Shown here piece by piece: positions 24,349-33,007 of a stretch of DNA of 64,000 bases. The notes beneath the pieces are model-generated. The model was not told the origin of the DNA and did no database searches. It saw only the letters and a list, made by a program, of their open reading frames with translations. The translations under genes were made by a program, and so were the position numbers. The stretch is from Paenisporosarcina macmurdoensis (GTDB lineage: Bacteria > Bacillota > Bacilli > Bacillales_A > Planococcaceae), in NCBI RefSeq assembly GCF_042658845.1, contig NZ_JBHSRI010000018.1:372001-436000 (forward strand), in the 5' to 3' direction. Position 1 is the first letter of the stretch, and each line of letters starts with the position of its first letter.

Positions 24349-25866
24349 TTACAGACCGAACGGGTTTAGTGGTCGACTGCCGTAGTAAGATAATATACTT
24401 TTCGTTTCTGTATAGAGGTCCAGTGTTTCGATGCATAATTCGCGTCCAAATCCTGATTGTTTATAACCACCGAATGGCGTTCCAGGAAATGCGGAAAACG
24501 GACAGTTAATCATGACGATTCCAGCTTGAATCTGATTTGCAACACGTGTAGCTCGTGCACCATCTTTTGACCAAACAGCTGAGCCTAATCCGAACTCTGT
24601 ATCGTTAGCTAATCGGATCGCTTCTTTTTCATCTTTAAACTTCATCACAACCACTACAGGGCCGAAGATCTCATCTTTCACAACGTTCATATCGTGAGTA
24701 ACGTTCGCAATAATCGTTGGCTCATACCAGAATCCATTTTCGTAGCCTTCAGGTTTCGTAACGTTACCTCCAGCGAGGATTTCTGCACCTTCTTTTTTAG
24801 CCGATTGAACATAGCCATCGATTGTATCAAGTTGATCTTGATCGATAATTGCACCCATATGTGTTGTTTTATCAAACGGGTTCCCTAACTGTAGTTTTTT
24901 TGTTTTTTCTACAAACTTGCTCATGAATTCTTCGTAAACGTCTTCGTGAACGTACAAACGAGAACGTGCTTCGCATGATTGACCTGAGTTGTAGAAAATA
25001 CCGAATAATGAACCATCAACTGCTGCATCAATATTCGCATCGTCAAAGACAATACTTGGTGATTTGCCGCCAAGCTCGAGTGTGACGCGTTTTAAGGTTT
25101 GAGATGCTTTGCCCATAATGTCTTTACCTATAGGAGTTGAACCTGTGAATGCTACTTTATTTACTTGTGGATGTTCAACTAAAAAGTTCCCAACTTCAGC
25201 TCCAGAACCTGGAATAACGTTCACGACGCCTGCTGGAACTCCTGCTTCTAGGCAAATTTCTCCTAGGATAATAGCCGTTAAAGGAGTAAGTGATGCCGGT
25301 TTAACAATGACAGTACAGCCGACTGCGATAGCGGGTGCTACTTTCCAAGCAGCCATCATCAGTGGATAATTCCACGGGATGATTTGCGCACAAACACCTA
25401 CTGCTTCTTTTTCAGTGTAATTATGGAATTGTCCTGGAACATTATTTACTGTCCCACGGTGACCAACGATTGCACCAGCATAAAACTCGAAATCTTCAAT
25501 TGCTTGCGTGACTTGACCTTGAGCTGCATGAAGAGATTTACCTGTATCTAAAATTTCCAGTTCAACAAGCTCATTGAAACGACTACGCATAATAGCAGCA
25601 ATTTTGTTTAAAACTTGTGAACGCTTACCGACAGGGAATAATTTCCACTTGCCATTATCAAATGCATTGCGCGCAGCAGCAATTGCGCTTTCCGCATCCT
25701 CTTTTGAAGCCTTTGCAACTTCTGCAATAAGTTCTCCTGTAGCGGGGTTAAAGGTTTTAATCGTTTCTCCAGTACTACTTTTCACTTTTTCTCCATTAAT
25801 AATTAAATGATAGAAATCACGTTTCATCGATTCTTGTCCTACTTCATTTTCACGAATTGTTGTCAT
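24349..25866 (-). CDS. NAD(P)-dependent aldehyde dehydrogenase in the paa operon
   Basis: A 505-residue ALDH with the usual PWNYPLMMAAWKVAPAIA, VAFTGSTPIGKDI, catalytic Glu in TLELGGKSP and catalytic Cys in NSGQSCEARSR, and EIFGPVVVV near the end. There is no C-terminal hydratase domain, so it is not a full PaaZ. It could oxidise the ring-opened semialdehyde (3-oxo-5,6-dehydrosuberyl-CoA semialdehyde), replacing the PaaZ dehydrogenase domain, or phenylacetaldehyde. GGGGGAGAAAAGC precedes the ATG. It is placed between paaG and paaH. Confidence 0.88.
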   Translation of the reverse strand: MTTIRENEVGQESMKRDFYHLIINGEKVKSSTGETIKTFNPATGELIAEVAKASKEDAESAIAAARNAFDNGKWKLFPVGKRSQVLNKIAAIMRSRFNELVELEILDTGKSLHAAQGQVTQAIEDFEFYAGAIVGHRGTVNNVPGQFHNYTEKEAVGVCAQIIPWNYPLMMAAWKVAPAIAVGCTVIVKPASLTPLTAIILGEICLEAGVPAGVVNVIPGSGAEVGNFLVEHPQVNKVAFTGSTPIGKDIMGKASQTLKRVTLELGGKSPSIVFDDANIDAAVDGSLFGIFYNSGQSCEARSRLYVHEDVYEEFMSKFVEKTKKLQLGNPFDKTTHMGAIIDQDQLDTIDGYVQSAKKEGAEILAGGNVTKPEGYENGFWYEPTIIANVTHDMNVVKDEIFGPVVVVMKFKDEKEAIRLANDTEFGLGSAVWSKDGARATRVANQIQAGIVMINCPFSAFPGTPFGGYKQSGFGRELCIETLDLYTETKSILSYYGSRPLNPFGL

Positions 25867-25880
25867 AAGCTTTTCTCCCC

Positions 25881-26654
25881 CTATTGACCTGTATAAACAG
25901 GTTTTCTCTTTTCCATGAATGCATTGAGGCCTTCGCGGTGATCGTTTGTAAGACCTGCAATTCTCTGTCCTTGGGCTTCTTGTTCAAGATAGTCTTCAAA
26001 AGATAGGTTGGTTGCCGATTTTAATGAGCGTTTAATTAACCCAATTGCTTTAGTTGGTAATGCAGCGATTCGAGCTGCAAATACGGTTACATCTTCTGTC
26101 CATGATTCTGCTGAAATCAGTTGATTTGCAAGACCCATCTCAACGGCAATGGCAGCTGGCACCTTTTCTCCTAAAATCGATAGTTCCAAAGCTTTAGAAT
26201 GTCCAACGAGTTGTGTTAAATAATAGAGATTTCCTGAATCAGGAATAAGGCCGACATGAATAAAAGCGTTCATAAAACTACCACGTTCTGAAACAACTCT
26301 GAAGTCACATGCAAGCGCAAGACTGAATCCCGCTCCTGCCGCTACTCCGTTAACTGCTGCAATAATTGGTTTTTCACATTGTCTAATTTGTTTAATCATA
26401 GGTCCGTAATGGTCTCTTAATACTTGACCATGATCCATATGTTCATCAACTTCGGAAAGATCCTGACCGGAGCAAAATGCTCTGCCTTCACCAGTGATGA
26501 CAATACAACGAACTTGATCGTCAGAGGAAGCTGCTTTTATCGCATCTTTCACTTCGCGGTTCATTTGTGCAATAAATGCATTCAATTTGTCAGGTCTATT
26601 TAGATAGAGCCATGCAATGTTGTCTTTAACGTCATAGCGAATCGTCTCAAACAT
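25881..26654 (-). CDS. paaG: 2-(1,2-epoxy-1,2-dihydrophenyl)acetyl-CoA isomerase
   Basis: A 257-residue crotonase with the PaaG signature: GRAFCSGQDL, NGVAAGAGFSLALACDF and HVGLIPDSGNLYYL, where the Asp in LIPDSG replaces the hydratase Glu. In E. coli PaaG converts the ring epoxide to oxepin-CoA. The C terminus KRKPVYTG is typical. It is downstream of the PaaF-like gene by 12 bp. Confidence 0.88.
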   Translation of the reverse strand: MFETIRYDVKDNIAWLYLNRPDKLNAFIAQMNREVKDAIKAASSDDQVRCIVITGEGRAFCSGQDLSEVDEHMDHGQVLRDHYGPMIKQIRQCEKPIIAAVNGVAAGAGFSLALACDFRVVSERGSFMNAFIHVGLIPDSGNLYYLTQLVGHSKALELSILGEKVPAAIAVEMGLANQLISAESWTEDVTVFAARIAALPTKAIGLIKRSLKSATNLSFEDYLEQEAQGQRIAGLTNDHREGLNAFMEKRKPVYTGQ

Positions 26655-26666
26655 AGAACACTCTCC

Positions 26667-27443
26667 TTATTTCCCTTGATAATCCGGTTTTCTTTTCTCA
26701 ATAAACGCATTCATTCCTTCTTTTTGATCTTCTGTAGCAAATAACAAATAGAAGTTTTTCCGTTCATATTGCATTCCTTCATATAAAGAAGAATCTACTG
26801 CTTTATTTACTGAGTCCTTAATAAGACGCATGGATAGTGGTGGTTGTTTAGAAAGTCTGCTTGCAAATTTCATCGTTTCTTCCATTAACAGTTCTGGAGC
26901 GACGATTTTATTTATGATTCCGTGTTTTAGAGCTACTTCCGCAGAAATACGTTCGCCAGTCCACAACCATTCCAATGCTTTCGTGCGTCCGACAAGTTTA
27001 GTTAGACGCTGCGTTCCACCTGCACCAGGCATTACGCCAAGACTTACCTCTGGAAATGCAAATTCTGTATTACCTGCCGATATTAGTACATCACAGCAAA
27101 GAGCAAGTTCGAATCCACCACCGAAAACAAACCCATGTACGGCACCAATAATCGGCTTTTTAATAAGCGCTAAACGATCCCATTCAGCAAATTGATTCAA
27201 TAATTCCAGACTGATTGGATTAGCTTCCGTCATTTCATCGATGTCAGCACCAGCTGAAAAAGCTCTACCTTTTCCCGCTAATACAATAATACGAACCGTA
27301 TCGTTCCGATCAAAACTTTCCATGGCCACAACTATTTCACTTATCATTTTGGTATTCAATGAATTTAACTGACCGGGGCGATTAAGTTCAATTACTGCAG
27401 TGCTTCCCATTAAGGTAGTTTCAATGAAATCAAAGCTGTTCAT
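26667..27443 (-). CDS. paaF: Enoyl-CoA hydratase (PaaF-like)
   Basis: A 258-residue crotonase with AFSAGADIDE, HGFVFGGGFELALCCD and FPEVSLGVMPGAGGTQRLTKLVGR, the two-Glu hydratase pattern. The likely substrate is 2,3-dehydroadipyl-CoA. The upstream EthD-like stop overlaps its ATG (TAATG). It shares the hydratase pattern with the third paralogue at 21.2-22.0 kb, so the paaF name is provisional. Confidence 0.82.
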   Translation of the reverse strand: MNSFDFIETTLMGSTAVIELNRPGQLNSLNTKMISEIVVAMESFDRNDTVRIIVLAGKGRAFSAGADIDEMTEANPISLELLNQFAEWDRLALIKKPIIGAVHGFVFGGGFELALCCDVLISAGNTEFAFPEVSLGVMPGAGGTQRLTKLVGRTKALEWLWTGERISAEVALKHGIINKIVAPELLMEETMKFASRLSKQPPLSMRLIKDSVNKAVDSSLYEGMQYERKNFYLLFATEDQKEGMNAFIEKRKPDYQGK

Positions 27444-27745
27444 TATGCATCTTCACCGATCATTAACGTCACTAAGTTGCCCGCAAATCCCATTAAGTCC
27501 TTACCAGATGCTTTCCCTTCAGGTGAACGTACGCCTTGTTGCAATGATTCTAAATCATCGTAAATCATCTCACACATCAAATAGTATTTTGCTTCTCCCC
27601 CCATTGGAGATCCAGTCATTTTTGTTACTTTCATTTCACGAAGTCCTGGAATTTTTGATGTAAGTGGTCCATGAACGTTGAAATAATGATGATCAAATTC
27701 CTCTTTGTTTTCAGGGTGTTTGTATAATGCGATTAATTTAGCCAT
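27443..27745 (-). CDS. EthD-family protein in the paa operon
   Basis: A 100-residue ferredoxin-like (dimeric alpha-beta barrel) protein with the EthD pattern: KLIALYKHPENKEEFDHHYF, HGPLTSKIPGL and the C-terminal SPEGKASGKDLMGFAG. EthD-like proteins accompany several oxidative degradation systems, but their role is unclear. It lies between paaD and paaF, where many Gram-negative operons carry the reductase paaE. It is much too small to be a reductase. A stability or folding factor for the monooxygenase is one guess. Confidence 0.8.
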   Translation of the reverse strand: MAKLIALYKHPENKEEFDHHYFNVHGPLTSKIPGLREMKVTKMTGSPMGGEAKYYLMCEMIYDDLESLQQGVRSPEGKASGKDLMGFAGNLVTLMIGEDA

Positions 27746-27763
27746 TTTTTTATTCTCCTCACT

Positions 27764-28264
27764 TTACATTAGTGTCGAAACTGGTTTCATTGCTTCAAAT
27801 ACATTTTTACACGACTTACAATACAAAATGCTTCTACATGCAGTAGGTCCGAAAATATTTTCCATTGTTACATAGGTAGATCCACAATATGCACAATCTA
27901 CATGCCATGAGCCGTCTTCTTCAAAATGACGGGGCGGCGGGGCTATTCCAAATTTCCGTAAATTAACATGACCTTTTTCGGTTATTCTGTCAGATGTCCA
28001 TGGCGGATGAAAGACGAATTCTACTTCAACCTCACCCACTCCTGGCAGTTCTTTAACCGCATTCATCGTATTTTTTTTAATAATTTCGAGTGCTGGGCAT
28101 CCAAGAAAAGTCGGCAAGAGAACTACTTTTACGTTATTTCCTTCGGTAGTGACTTTTTCAACCATACCAAGGTCAATAATGCTGACTGAGTCAATCTCCG
28201 GATCTTTTACATGTATAAGTGCTTCATATACCATCTCAGCAGATACTTTTCCAAATGTAGTCAT
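27764..28264 (-). CDS. paaD: Phenylacetyl-CoA epoxidase maturation subunit PaaD
   Basis: A 166-residue PaaD with an N-terminal MIP18/DUF59 domain (VKDPEIDSVSIIDLGMV, LLPTFLGCPALEII) and a C-terminal Cys cluster (CAYCGST ... ACRSILYCKSC) that should bind Zn or Fe. It is thought to act in metal-centre assembly of the epoxidase. The start at 28264 (MTTFGKVS) is chosen from AAAGGGGTTCGGGT; a longer in-frame start exists inside paaC. It follows paaC. Confidence 0.9.
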   Translation of the reverse strand: MTTFGKVSAEMVYEALIHVKDPEIDSVSIIDLGMVEKVTTEGNNVKVVLLPTFLGCPALEIIKKNTMNAVKELPGVGEVEVEFVFHPPWTSDRITEKGHVNLRKFGIAPPPRHFEEDGSWHVDCAYCGSTYVTMENIFGPTACRSILYCKSCKNVFEAMKPVSTLM

Positions 28265-28289
28265 ACCCGAACCCCTTTCCATTAACTGA

Positions 28290-29102
28290 TTACCAGGTTG
28301 CGACTGGATCAAGCATGTAAACTTCGGAAAGTGTGATTAGTGCTTCATCCAAGTCTTTCGTGTGTTCACCTTTTCTCCCATTTTTCACAGGATGTTCAGG
28401 AATCTTTGGTACTTCCATTTGAAGTGCACTAAATACTGGCTGCAGGTTTGCTGTCCAGTTTGCCTTCATCTGTTCCTCATTATCTATTAGTTTAGACGTC
28501 TCAATCGCTTGTTTTTGATTGCCATATGAGAAGACATCGCCAAAGTCATTCATAACAAGTTTAAGTGCTGCATCCATTTTCGTTTTTGCGACATCTGTCG
28601 AACTCATTAGTTGTTTAAACCATGTTTCCCAGTGTAGCTTGTGGTAAAAAAGTTCAATTCTCACTTTTACAGCAGCTTCTGCTAAAGGTTGATATGTACT
28701 TCCACACAATGAATCAACCTTTACTTTTTTCGCCTGTGTATATAGATAACTTCTGACTACGGCATAGGCCCAGTCATAGTGAGGAGTTTCCATATAATAA
28801 CCTTCGCCATTCACGCGCTCGGTCAATATACTGTTTCTTCTGTCGGATGCCTTTCGGAAATGGGCAAGGTCATTGGCATTTCCTGCTCCTAAATTTTCAA
28901 GAAGTGTGTAATACATGGCTGCATGGCCCATGCTGTCTTGACTAATTGATGAAGAAGCGATGTCTGCCTCGATATGAGGAGCGAGTCCTAGCCATTCAGA
29001 TCCACGGTAGGCATACATAAAGTCATCATCTGCTAACTGGAATAACAAGCTGGTGATTGCTTCTTTATTTTCTACTGTTAAATCATTTGGACTGTTGCTC
29101 AT
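28290..29102 (-). CDS. paaC: Phenylacetyl-CoA 1,2-epoxidase structural subunit PaaC
   Basis: A 270-residue ferritin-like helical protein. The start at 29102 (MSNSPNDLTV) follows GGGGAGGCGAAAAAA, lying inside the end of paaB (20-bp overlap). Characteristic segments are LADDDFMYAYRGSEWLGLAPHIEADIA, SSSISQDSMGHAAMYYTLLE and KVRIELFYHKLHWETWF. PaaC pairs with the catalytic subunit PaaA and lacks its full diiron set. Length is usual for Gram-positive PaaC. Confidence 0.9.
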   Translation of the reverse strand: MSNSPNDLTVENKEAITSLLFQLADDDFMYAYRGSEWLGLAPHIEADIASSSISQDSMGHAAMYYTLLENLGAGNANDLAHFRKASDRRNSILTERVNGEGYYMETPHYDWAYAVVRSYLYTQAKKVKVDSLCGSTYQPLAEAAVKVRIELFYHKLHWETWFKQLMSSTDVAKTKMDAALKLVMNDFGDVFSYGNQKQAIETSKLIDNEEQMKANWTANLQPVFSALQMEVPKIPEHPVKNGRKGEHTKDLDEALITLSEVYMLDPVATW

Positions 29103-29445
29103 TTTTTTCGCCTCCCCATGACAGAATCTCTTTTTCATCGAGCATTTCTTGTTCATACTGACGCCATTTTTTCTTTAAGTAGCCATAGCCCTTTGTCGTG
29201 CGATAATCTTTGTTTTCAAGACGGCCGAGCGTCAGTTTCTCATCGTGAGTCATTTTTCTAAGGTGTTTTCTATTAACAATCCAAATGTCAGCAACTGGCT
29301 CTCGGCGCATAAAGTTTTCCTGTGCCATAATAAATGCCATTTCTTCATTTGGAGCCAGTAAACTGAATTGGTGCTGCACGACAGAACTTGTTGTCCGTTT
29401 GCTAAAGACTTCATATTCTTGATAAAATGTATTCTCTTCCCCCAT
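29083..29445 (-). CDS. paaB: Phenylacetyl-CoA epoxidase subunit PaaB
   Basis: A 120-residue PaaB: EYEVFSKRTTSSVVQHQFSL split across its start, APNEEMAFIMAQENFMRREPVADIWIVNR, then a longer basic C terminus than E. coli PaaB. It bridges the epoxidase oligomer. paaA ends 18 bp upstream and paaC starts within its last codons. Confidence 0.9.
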   Translation of the reverse strand: MGEENTFYQEYEVFSKRTTSSVVQHQFSLLAPNEEMAFIMAQENFMRREPVADIWIVNRKHLRKMTHDEKLTLGRLENKDYRTTKGYGYLKKKWRQYEQEMLDEKEILSWGGEKNEQQSK

Positions 29446-29463
29446 TTTTTCTGACTCCTCTCT

Positions 29464-30417
29464 TTATCTGACTGAATGACTTAGAGCGTCCCTCACCCAT
29501 GAATTATATTCATAAGATTGACGTCTCAAGTTCAGACGTGCTTCTGAACGAGGTCCCTGATTTTTAATGATTTTCTTGAATTCATTCCAATCTGGTTGTT
29601 GATAAGACCACAATTGTTTTTCTTTATCGTAGTGCATCGTTGAATCTGGAATCGTCAAACCTAGTGATAAAATTCGTGGAATGTATTTATCAAAGAAGAG
29701 CTGTCGAAATTCTTCATTTGTTTTCGTGCGAATTTTATATCTTATCGTTAAATCTTGTTTGGAAGAGCCCGTTGTTTCCTTGCTAGCTGGACCAAAGAAC
29801 ATCAGAAGAGCTTCCCACCACCGATTTAGTGACTCTTGAATCATTGCCTTTTGTTGCTCTGTTCCTTCTGTTAACGCCATGATAATGGATTCTCCATGCT
29901 GAGCATGAAATACTTCTTCAGCACAAATGCGTTGAAGTGCTCGACCGTATGGACCATATGAAGCTTTAAGCATATTTGTCTGTGTAATAATCGCCGCTCC
30001 ATCAACAAGCCAACCTATTATCCCAGCATCAGCCCATGTCTTCGTTTCCATGTGAAAAACATTGTGGAACTTTAAGTCTCCATTAAATAAATCCTGCATT
30101 AAATCTCCACGGTTTTTACCGTAAGGTACTAGTAAATCTTCTGTGACTCGTAAAAGGAGTTGGCCATGACCCATTTCGTCTTGGACCTTTGCCATAATGC
30201 CAAGCTTTCGATAAAGAGAAGGAGCTTTTGGTACCCATTCTTTTTCAGGCAATGCACCCATTATTTCGCTCATCCCATGCATTGAAATTAGTTTAATCAA
30301 TGTCTGCCTGTAATCTTCAGGCATCCAATCATCCGCTTCAATCTTTTCTCCAGCATCAATCCGTTGCATAAAGTCCGCTAACTGATTTTCTTCAGAGATC
30401 GTGTTTAAACTGGCCAT
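29464..30417 (-). CDS. paaA: Phenylacetyl-CoA 1,2-epoxidase catalytic subunit PaaA
   Basis: A 317-residue diiron oxygenase subunit with ligand motifs KVQDEMGHGQLLL and ICAEEVFHAQHGESI (Glu...xxHis pairs), and a basic C-terminal stretch PRSEARLNLRRQSYEYN. It forms the ring 1,2-epoxide of phenylacetyl-CoA with O2. It is the first gene of the paa operon, preceded by AAAGGGGGAGTTGGG and by a promoter and inverted repeat. The electron-transfer partner PaaE is not encoded in the window. Confidence 0.93.
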   Translation of the reverse strand: MASLNTISEENQLADFMQRIDAGEKIEADDWMPEDYRQTLIKLISMHGMSEIMGALPEKEWVPKAPSLYRKLGIMAKVQDEMGHGQLLLRVTEDLLVPYGKNRGDLMQDLFNGDLKFHNVFHMETKTWADAGIIGWLVDGAAIITQTNMLKASYGPYGRALQRICAEEVFHAQHGESIIMALTEGTEQQKAMIQESLNRWWEALLMFFGPASKETTGSSKQDLTIRYKIRTKTNEEFRQLFFDKYIPRILSLGLTIPDSTMHYDKEKQLWSYQQPDWNEFKKIIKNQGPRSEARLNLRRQSYEYNSWVRDALSHSVR

Positions 30418-30459
30418 CCCAACTCCCCCTTTATGTAATATATGCCATCATATCTTTCG

Positions 30460-30500
30460 ACATAACGCTTTTGTTACGTATATAAATTTCAGCGTTATGT
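30460..30500. promoter_or_regulatory. Inverted repeat, candidate PaaX operator
   Basis: ACATAACGCT (30460-30469) and AGCGTTATGT (30491-30500) are exact inverted repeats, centre to centre 31 bp (about three helical turns). They sit between the predicted paaA promoter and the start codon, a classic repressor position. Assignment to PaaX is inference; the sequence does not obviously match the E. coli PaaX box. Confidence 0.55.
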
Positions 30501-30520
30501 TTGTAGGTATGTGATTTAGT

Positions 30521-30549
30521 TTTATAAATATGTTCTCTTTAGAACTCAA
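30521..30549 (-). promoter_or_regulatory. Predicted sigma-A promoter of the paa operon
   Basis: Reading minus: TTGAGT (-35, 30549-30544), 17-bp spacer, TATAAA (-10, 30526-30521). It lies about 100 bp upstream of the paaA ATG, with the inverted repeat just downstream. Confidence 0.55.
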
Positions 30550-30810
30550 CTTAAATTCTTACCTAATTCGCAAGCCTATAAAAGAATAGCTTTTTCAAGC
30601 TTTTCACTTGTTAAGAACCATTCCAACCAGCTAGTTACTTCAGTGTAATTATTAGCATAACGTTTTAATAACGATATATTATAATTCAGTAATATGTTTA
30701 TAGATTAATAGTGTCCTCCAAAGAAGTCAACAAAAATCTCTGAAAATTCTAATAAATAGCACACTCTTTAGTTTTCATCTTTTCTTTTCCTGCAATAAAA
30801 AAATCTCCAC

Positions 30811-30833
30811 ATAAAAAACCCAATGACTGGGTT
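30811..30833 (-). terminator. Terminator of the patatin-like gene
   Basis: AACCCA/TGGGTT stem (30817-30833) followed on the minus strand by TTTTTTATG, about 65 bp after the stop codon. The rest of the 30,550-30,898 gap is AT-rich without recognised features. Confidence 0.65.
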
Positions 30834-30898
30834 TAATCCAAGTCTTCGGGTTGTTTGATTCTATAAGAAAACGCCAAGTTCCATCATGTAATTAATTT

Positions 30899-31759
30899 TT
30901 AATTAACAGGTTCTTTTTTTAGCCACTCCGAAATATCAGTTAAATGTCCCAAAGCATCCAAATACCCTCGATCATATAACATCGTAAGTTTTTCGGGATT
31001 TCGTTCAATTCCTTTAATATTAAATGTCTCACTTGGACGGATGACAATCGCTTTCTTTTGTTCTTCTAATGTCTCAATAAAATCCATTGTGTCGTTATAT
31101 AATTGATACCTGTTATCTAATGCAATTCCTAATCCTTTGAAATCTTTATAAACATAAGAAGTTAACTTTGATAGTGAGGATTTTGATTTACGATAACCTT
31201 TTTCTTTCGTCAATACAATAATAGGTTTTTTAACTTGATCAGCAAGTGCTTTGCGAATTGGAATAGGATCACTGATGCCTCCATCCAACAATAAATATCC
31301 GCCATAGCTTATAGGGCGGGACATGAAAGGCAAAGAACTGGAAGCTCGAATGATAGTTAAAATATCTTTTGAGAAGATTGATTTGTTGAAATACACAGGC
31401 CTACCTGTTACACAATCGGTCGTTCCTATTACGAATTCTTCCGTTGCTTGATTGAAACGAGTAAAATCAAAAGGAACTAAAGTATTGGGGATTTCATTAA
31501 AAATTAAGTTCATCCCAAACAGTTCTCTTTTCAAAAACAGGTTCTTCACTGATAGATAGTCAGGATGCCTCACATAACCGATTGTTACTTGACGATTTCT
31601 ACCTGGTTGTCTTGATATATATGAAGCTGCATTACATGCTCCGGCAGAAACGCCAATCACATAGTCCGGAAACAGTCCGTTTTCTAGAAAGCATTCTAAA
31701 ACTCCTGACGTGTATACACCACGCATCCCGCCACCTTCTAAAACCACACCGCTTTTCAT
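30899..31759 (-). CDS. Patatin-like phospholipase (RssA/YjjU type)
   Basis: A 286-residue patatin-fold hydrolase with oxyanion motif EGGGMRGVY (residues 8-16), nucleophile Ser38 in GVSAG and Asp159 in DGGISDPIP forming the Ser-Asp dyad. No signal peptide is seen, so it is likely cytoplasmic or membrane-associated. It probably acts on phospholipids or acyl esters; physiological substrate is unknown. AGAAGGTTCTGAA precedes the ATG. It is monocistronic. Confidence 0.88.
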   Translation of the reverse strand: MKSGVVLEGGGMRGVYTSGVLECFLENGLFPDYVIGVSAGACNAASYISRQPGRNRQVTIGYVRHPDYLSVKNLFLKRELFGMNLIFNEIPNTLVPFDFTRFNQATEEFVIGTTDCVTGRPVYFNKSIFSKDILTIIRASSSLPFMSRPISYGGYLLLDGGISDPIPIRKALADQVKKPIIVLTKEKGYRKSKSSLSKLTSYVYKDFKGLGIALDNRYQLYNDTMDFIETLEEQKKAIVIRPSETFNIKGIERNPEKLTMLYDRGYLDALGHLTDISEWLKKEPVN

Positions 31760-31927
31760 TTCAGAACCTTCTTTCCAAATACTTCTTGATTAAATACTAA
31801 ATATATTCAGTTTCTAAACTTAAGATACCTGGTTTCTAATTCTTTTTTGCATGACAACCCAAATAATCGTGTGTTCAATTAAGTCCAAGAACATTGTTCA
31901 TTATTAAATAAATGTAGAGTGTGAGTG

Positions 31928-32128
31928 TCACCATACTCTCTCTATAGTTTTTCGCTTTTTATGAACAGCAAGTTCGATATTTCCGTTTTGATCATAAATG
32001 TATTTTTCAGTACCCATGCGAATAAGTGCTTCTACCATCTGTTTATATACATCTGTGGTTAATAACTGTTGATATATTTGTTGTTCTGCATTTATTTTCC
32101 CTAGTTCCGACAATTCTTCGAATTTCAT
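31928..32128 (-). CDS. Small conserved-looking protein, unknown function
   Basis: A 66-residue protein with a convincing GGAGGAATTATC ribosome site. It is helical and charged (MKFEELSELGKINAEQQIY at the start, then a basic C terminus HKKRKTIERVW). No Cys, no membrane segment and no family recognised. It stands alone between the patatin gene and an IS1182 relic. Confidence 0.55.
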   Translation of the reverse strand: MKFEELSELGKINAEQQIYQQLLTTDVYKQMVEALIRMGTEKYIYDQNGNIELAVHKKRKTIERVW

Positions 32129-32318
32129 GATAATTCCTCCGTATGATGATTAAATATCTTTTTACGAGTAAAATGTTAATAATTAATTGAAAAATCTAAC
32201 ATATTGTAATATTAACATAATAATACCCTATGGAATCCCTACAATAACCAATAATAAAAAATAAAAAAACACAGTTATAATTACTAAACCACTGAAAGGA
32301 CACTTTGATTATCAAAAC

Positions 32319-32360
32319 ACCTAAACTAGTATTATCGAGTTTAGGTGGTTATTCTTTTTA
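32319..32360 (+). terminator. Hairpin with T tract just left of IS1182 copy B
   Basis: CACCTAA and TTAGGTG pair around an 18-nt interval, followed by GGTTATTCTTTTT. No obvious plus-strand gene precedes it. As with copy A, the IS relic begins right after this terminator-like structure. Confidence 0.5.
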
Positions 32361-32362
32361 AT

Positions 32363-32923
32363 CGCACTGTTAAAATGATTAAGTGATTTTCGTTACAGTC
32401 GGACGCTTTCCACGGGCGGTCCGTGAGCCTCCTCGACGCAAGCGTCTGCGGGGTCTCACCAGGACACGCTTTTCCCGCTGGAGTCGCCGCCTTTCACTAC
32501 AATCACCTACTAAATTACTAAATAACAGATATTTAGATACTATCTTTTGTTTAATTAAGGACTTAATTTAGGTGGTGTCCCGATGATTTTAAATCAAGAA
32601 TCTTTAAACCTTATTTAAAGAAGCCCTTCAAAATAGCGAGGAAATTAAAGGGAAAGCAAAATCTCGTTATAGAATTGAAACGAAATTCAGTGAGTTAAAA
32701 CATATACATGGATTTGATGTAGCTTCATCTGCGGGTCTATTTGGTATGCAAATTCAAGGAGCCATGTCCATATTTGCGGTGAATCTCAAACGAATAATGA
32801 CCTTAATGAAGGAATCAACATAAAAAAAGACAAGGTAAAGGCGAGATTTCGTTCAATTCTGAGCGAAATCTCGCCTTTTTTCACCAAAGAATGGGTTTTT
32901 TAACGCAAGTTTTTCAGTGGACC
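32363..32923 (+). mobile_element. Internally deleted IS1182-family element, copy B
   Basis: About 560 bp. It has a left end CGCACTGTTAAAATG, the GC-rich leader (32,388-32,512), the TTAATTTAGGTGGTGTCCCG segment before the transposase ATG at 32,583, a deleted transposase, a GCGAGATTTCGTTC hairpin and the right end TTTTTCAGTGGACC. The tips CACTG (left) and CCACTG (right, inverted) may be the inverted-repeat ends. It retains a different internal part of the transposase from copy A. Confidence 0.75.
32583..32823 (+). pseudogene. IS1182-family transposase remnant (copy B)
   Basis: Ten N-terminal residues (MILNQESLNL) run into a stop. Then, in another frame, a clean C-terminal DDE-domain end follows: EALQNSEEIKGKAKSRYRIE, KFSELKHIHGFDVASSAGLF and MQIQGAMSIFAVNLKRIM. 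The ELKHxHGxDVA and GAM-FxVNLKRI patterns are typical of IS1182 transposases. The bulk of the gene is deleted. Confidence 0.8.
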
Positions 32924-33007
32924 TTTAATTACGAAACTGTGTTTTAAATGCCAATTTTATAAATGACATATGACGTAAAAAGATTAATCCATTATCACGT
33001 TTCTACA

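Noticed and set aside
24349..25866. Calling the aldehyde dehydrogenase paaZ
   Set aside because: PaaZ carries a second hydratase (MaoC-like) domain; this protein is a single ALDH domain of 505 residues.
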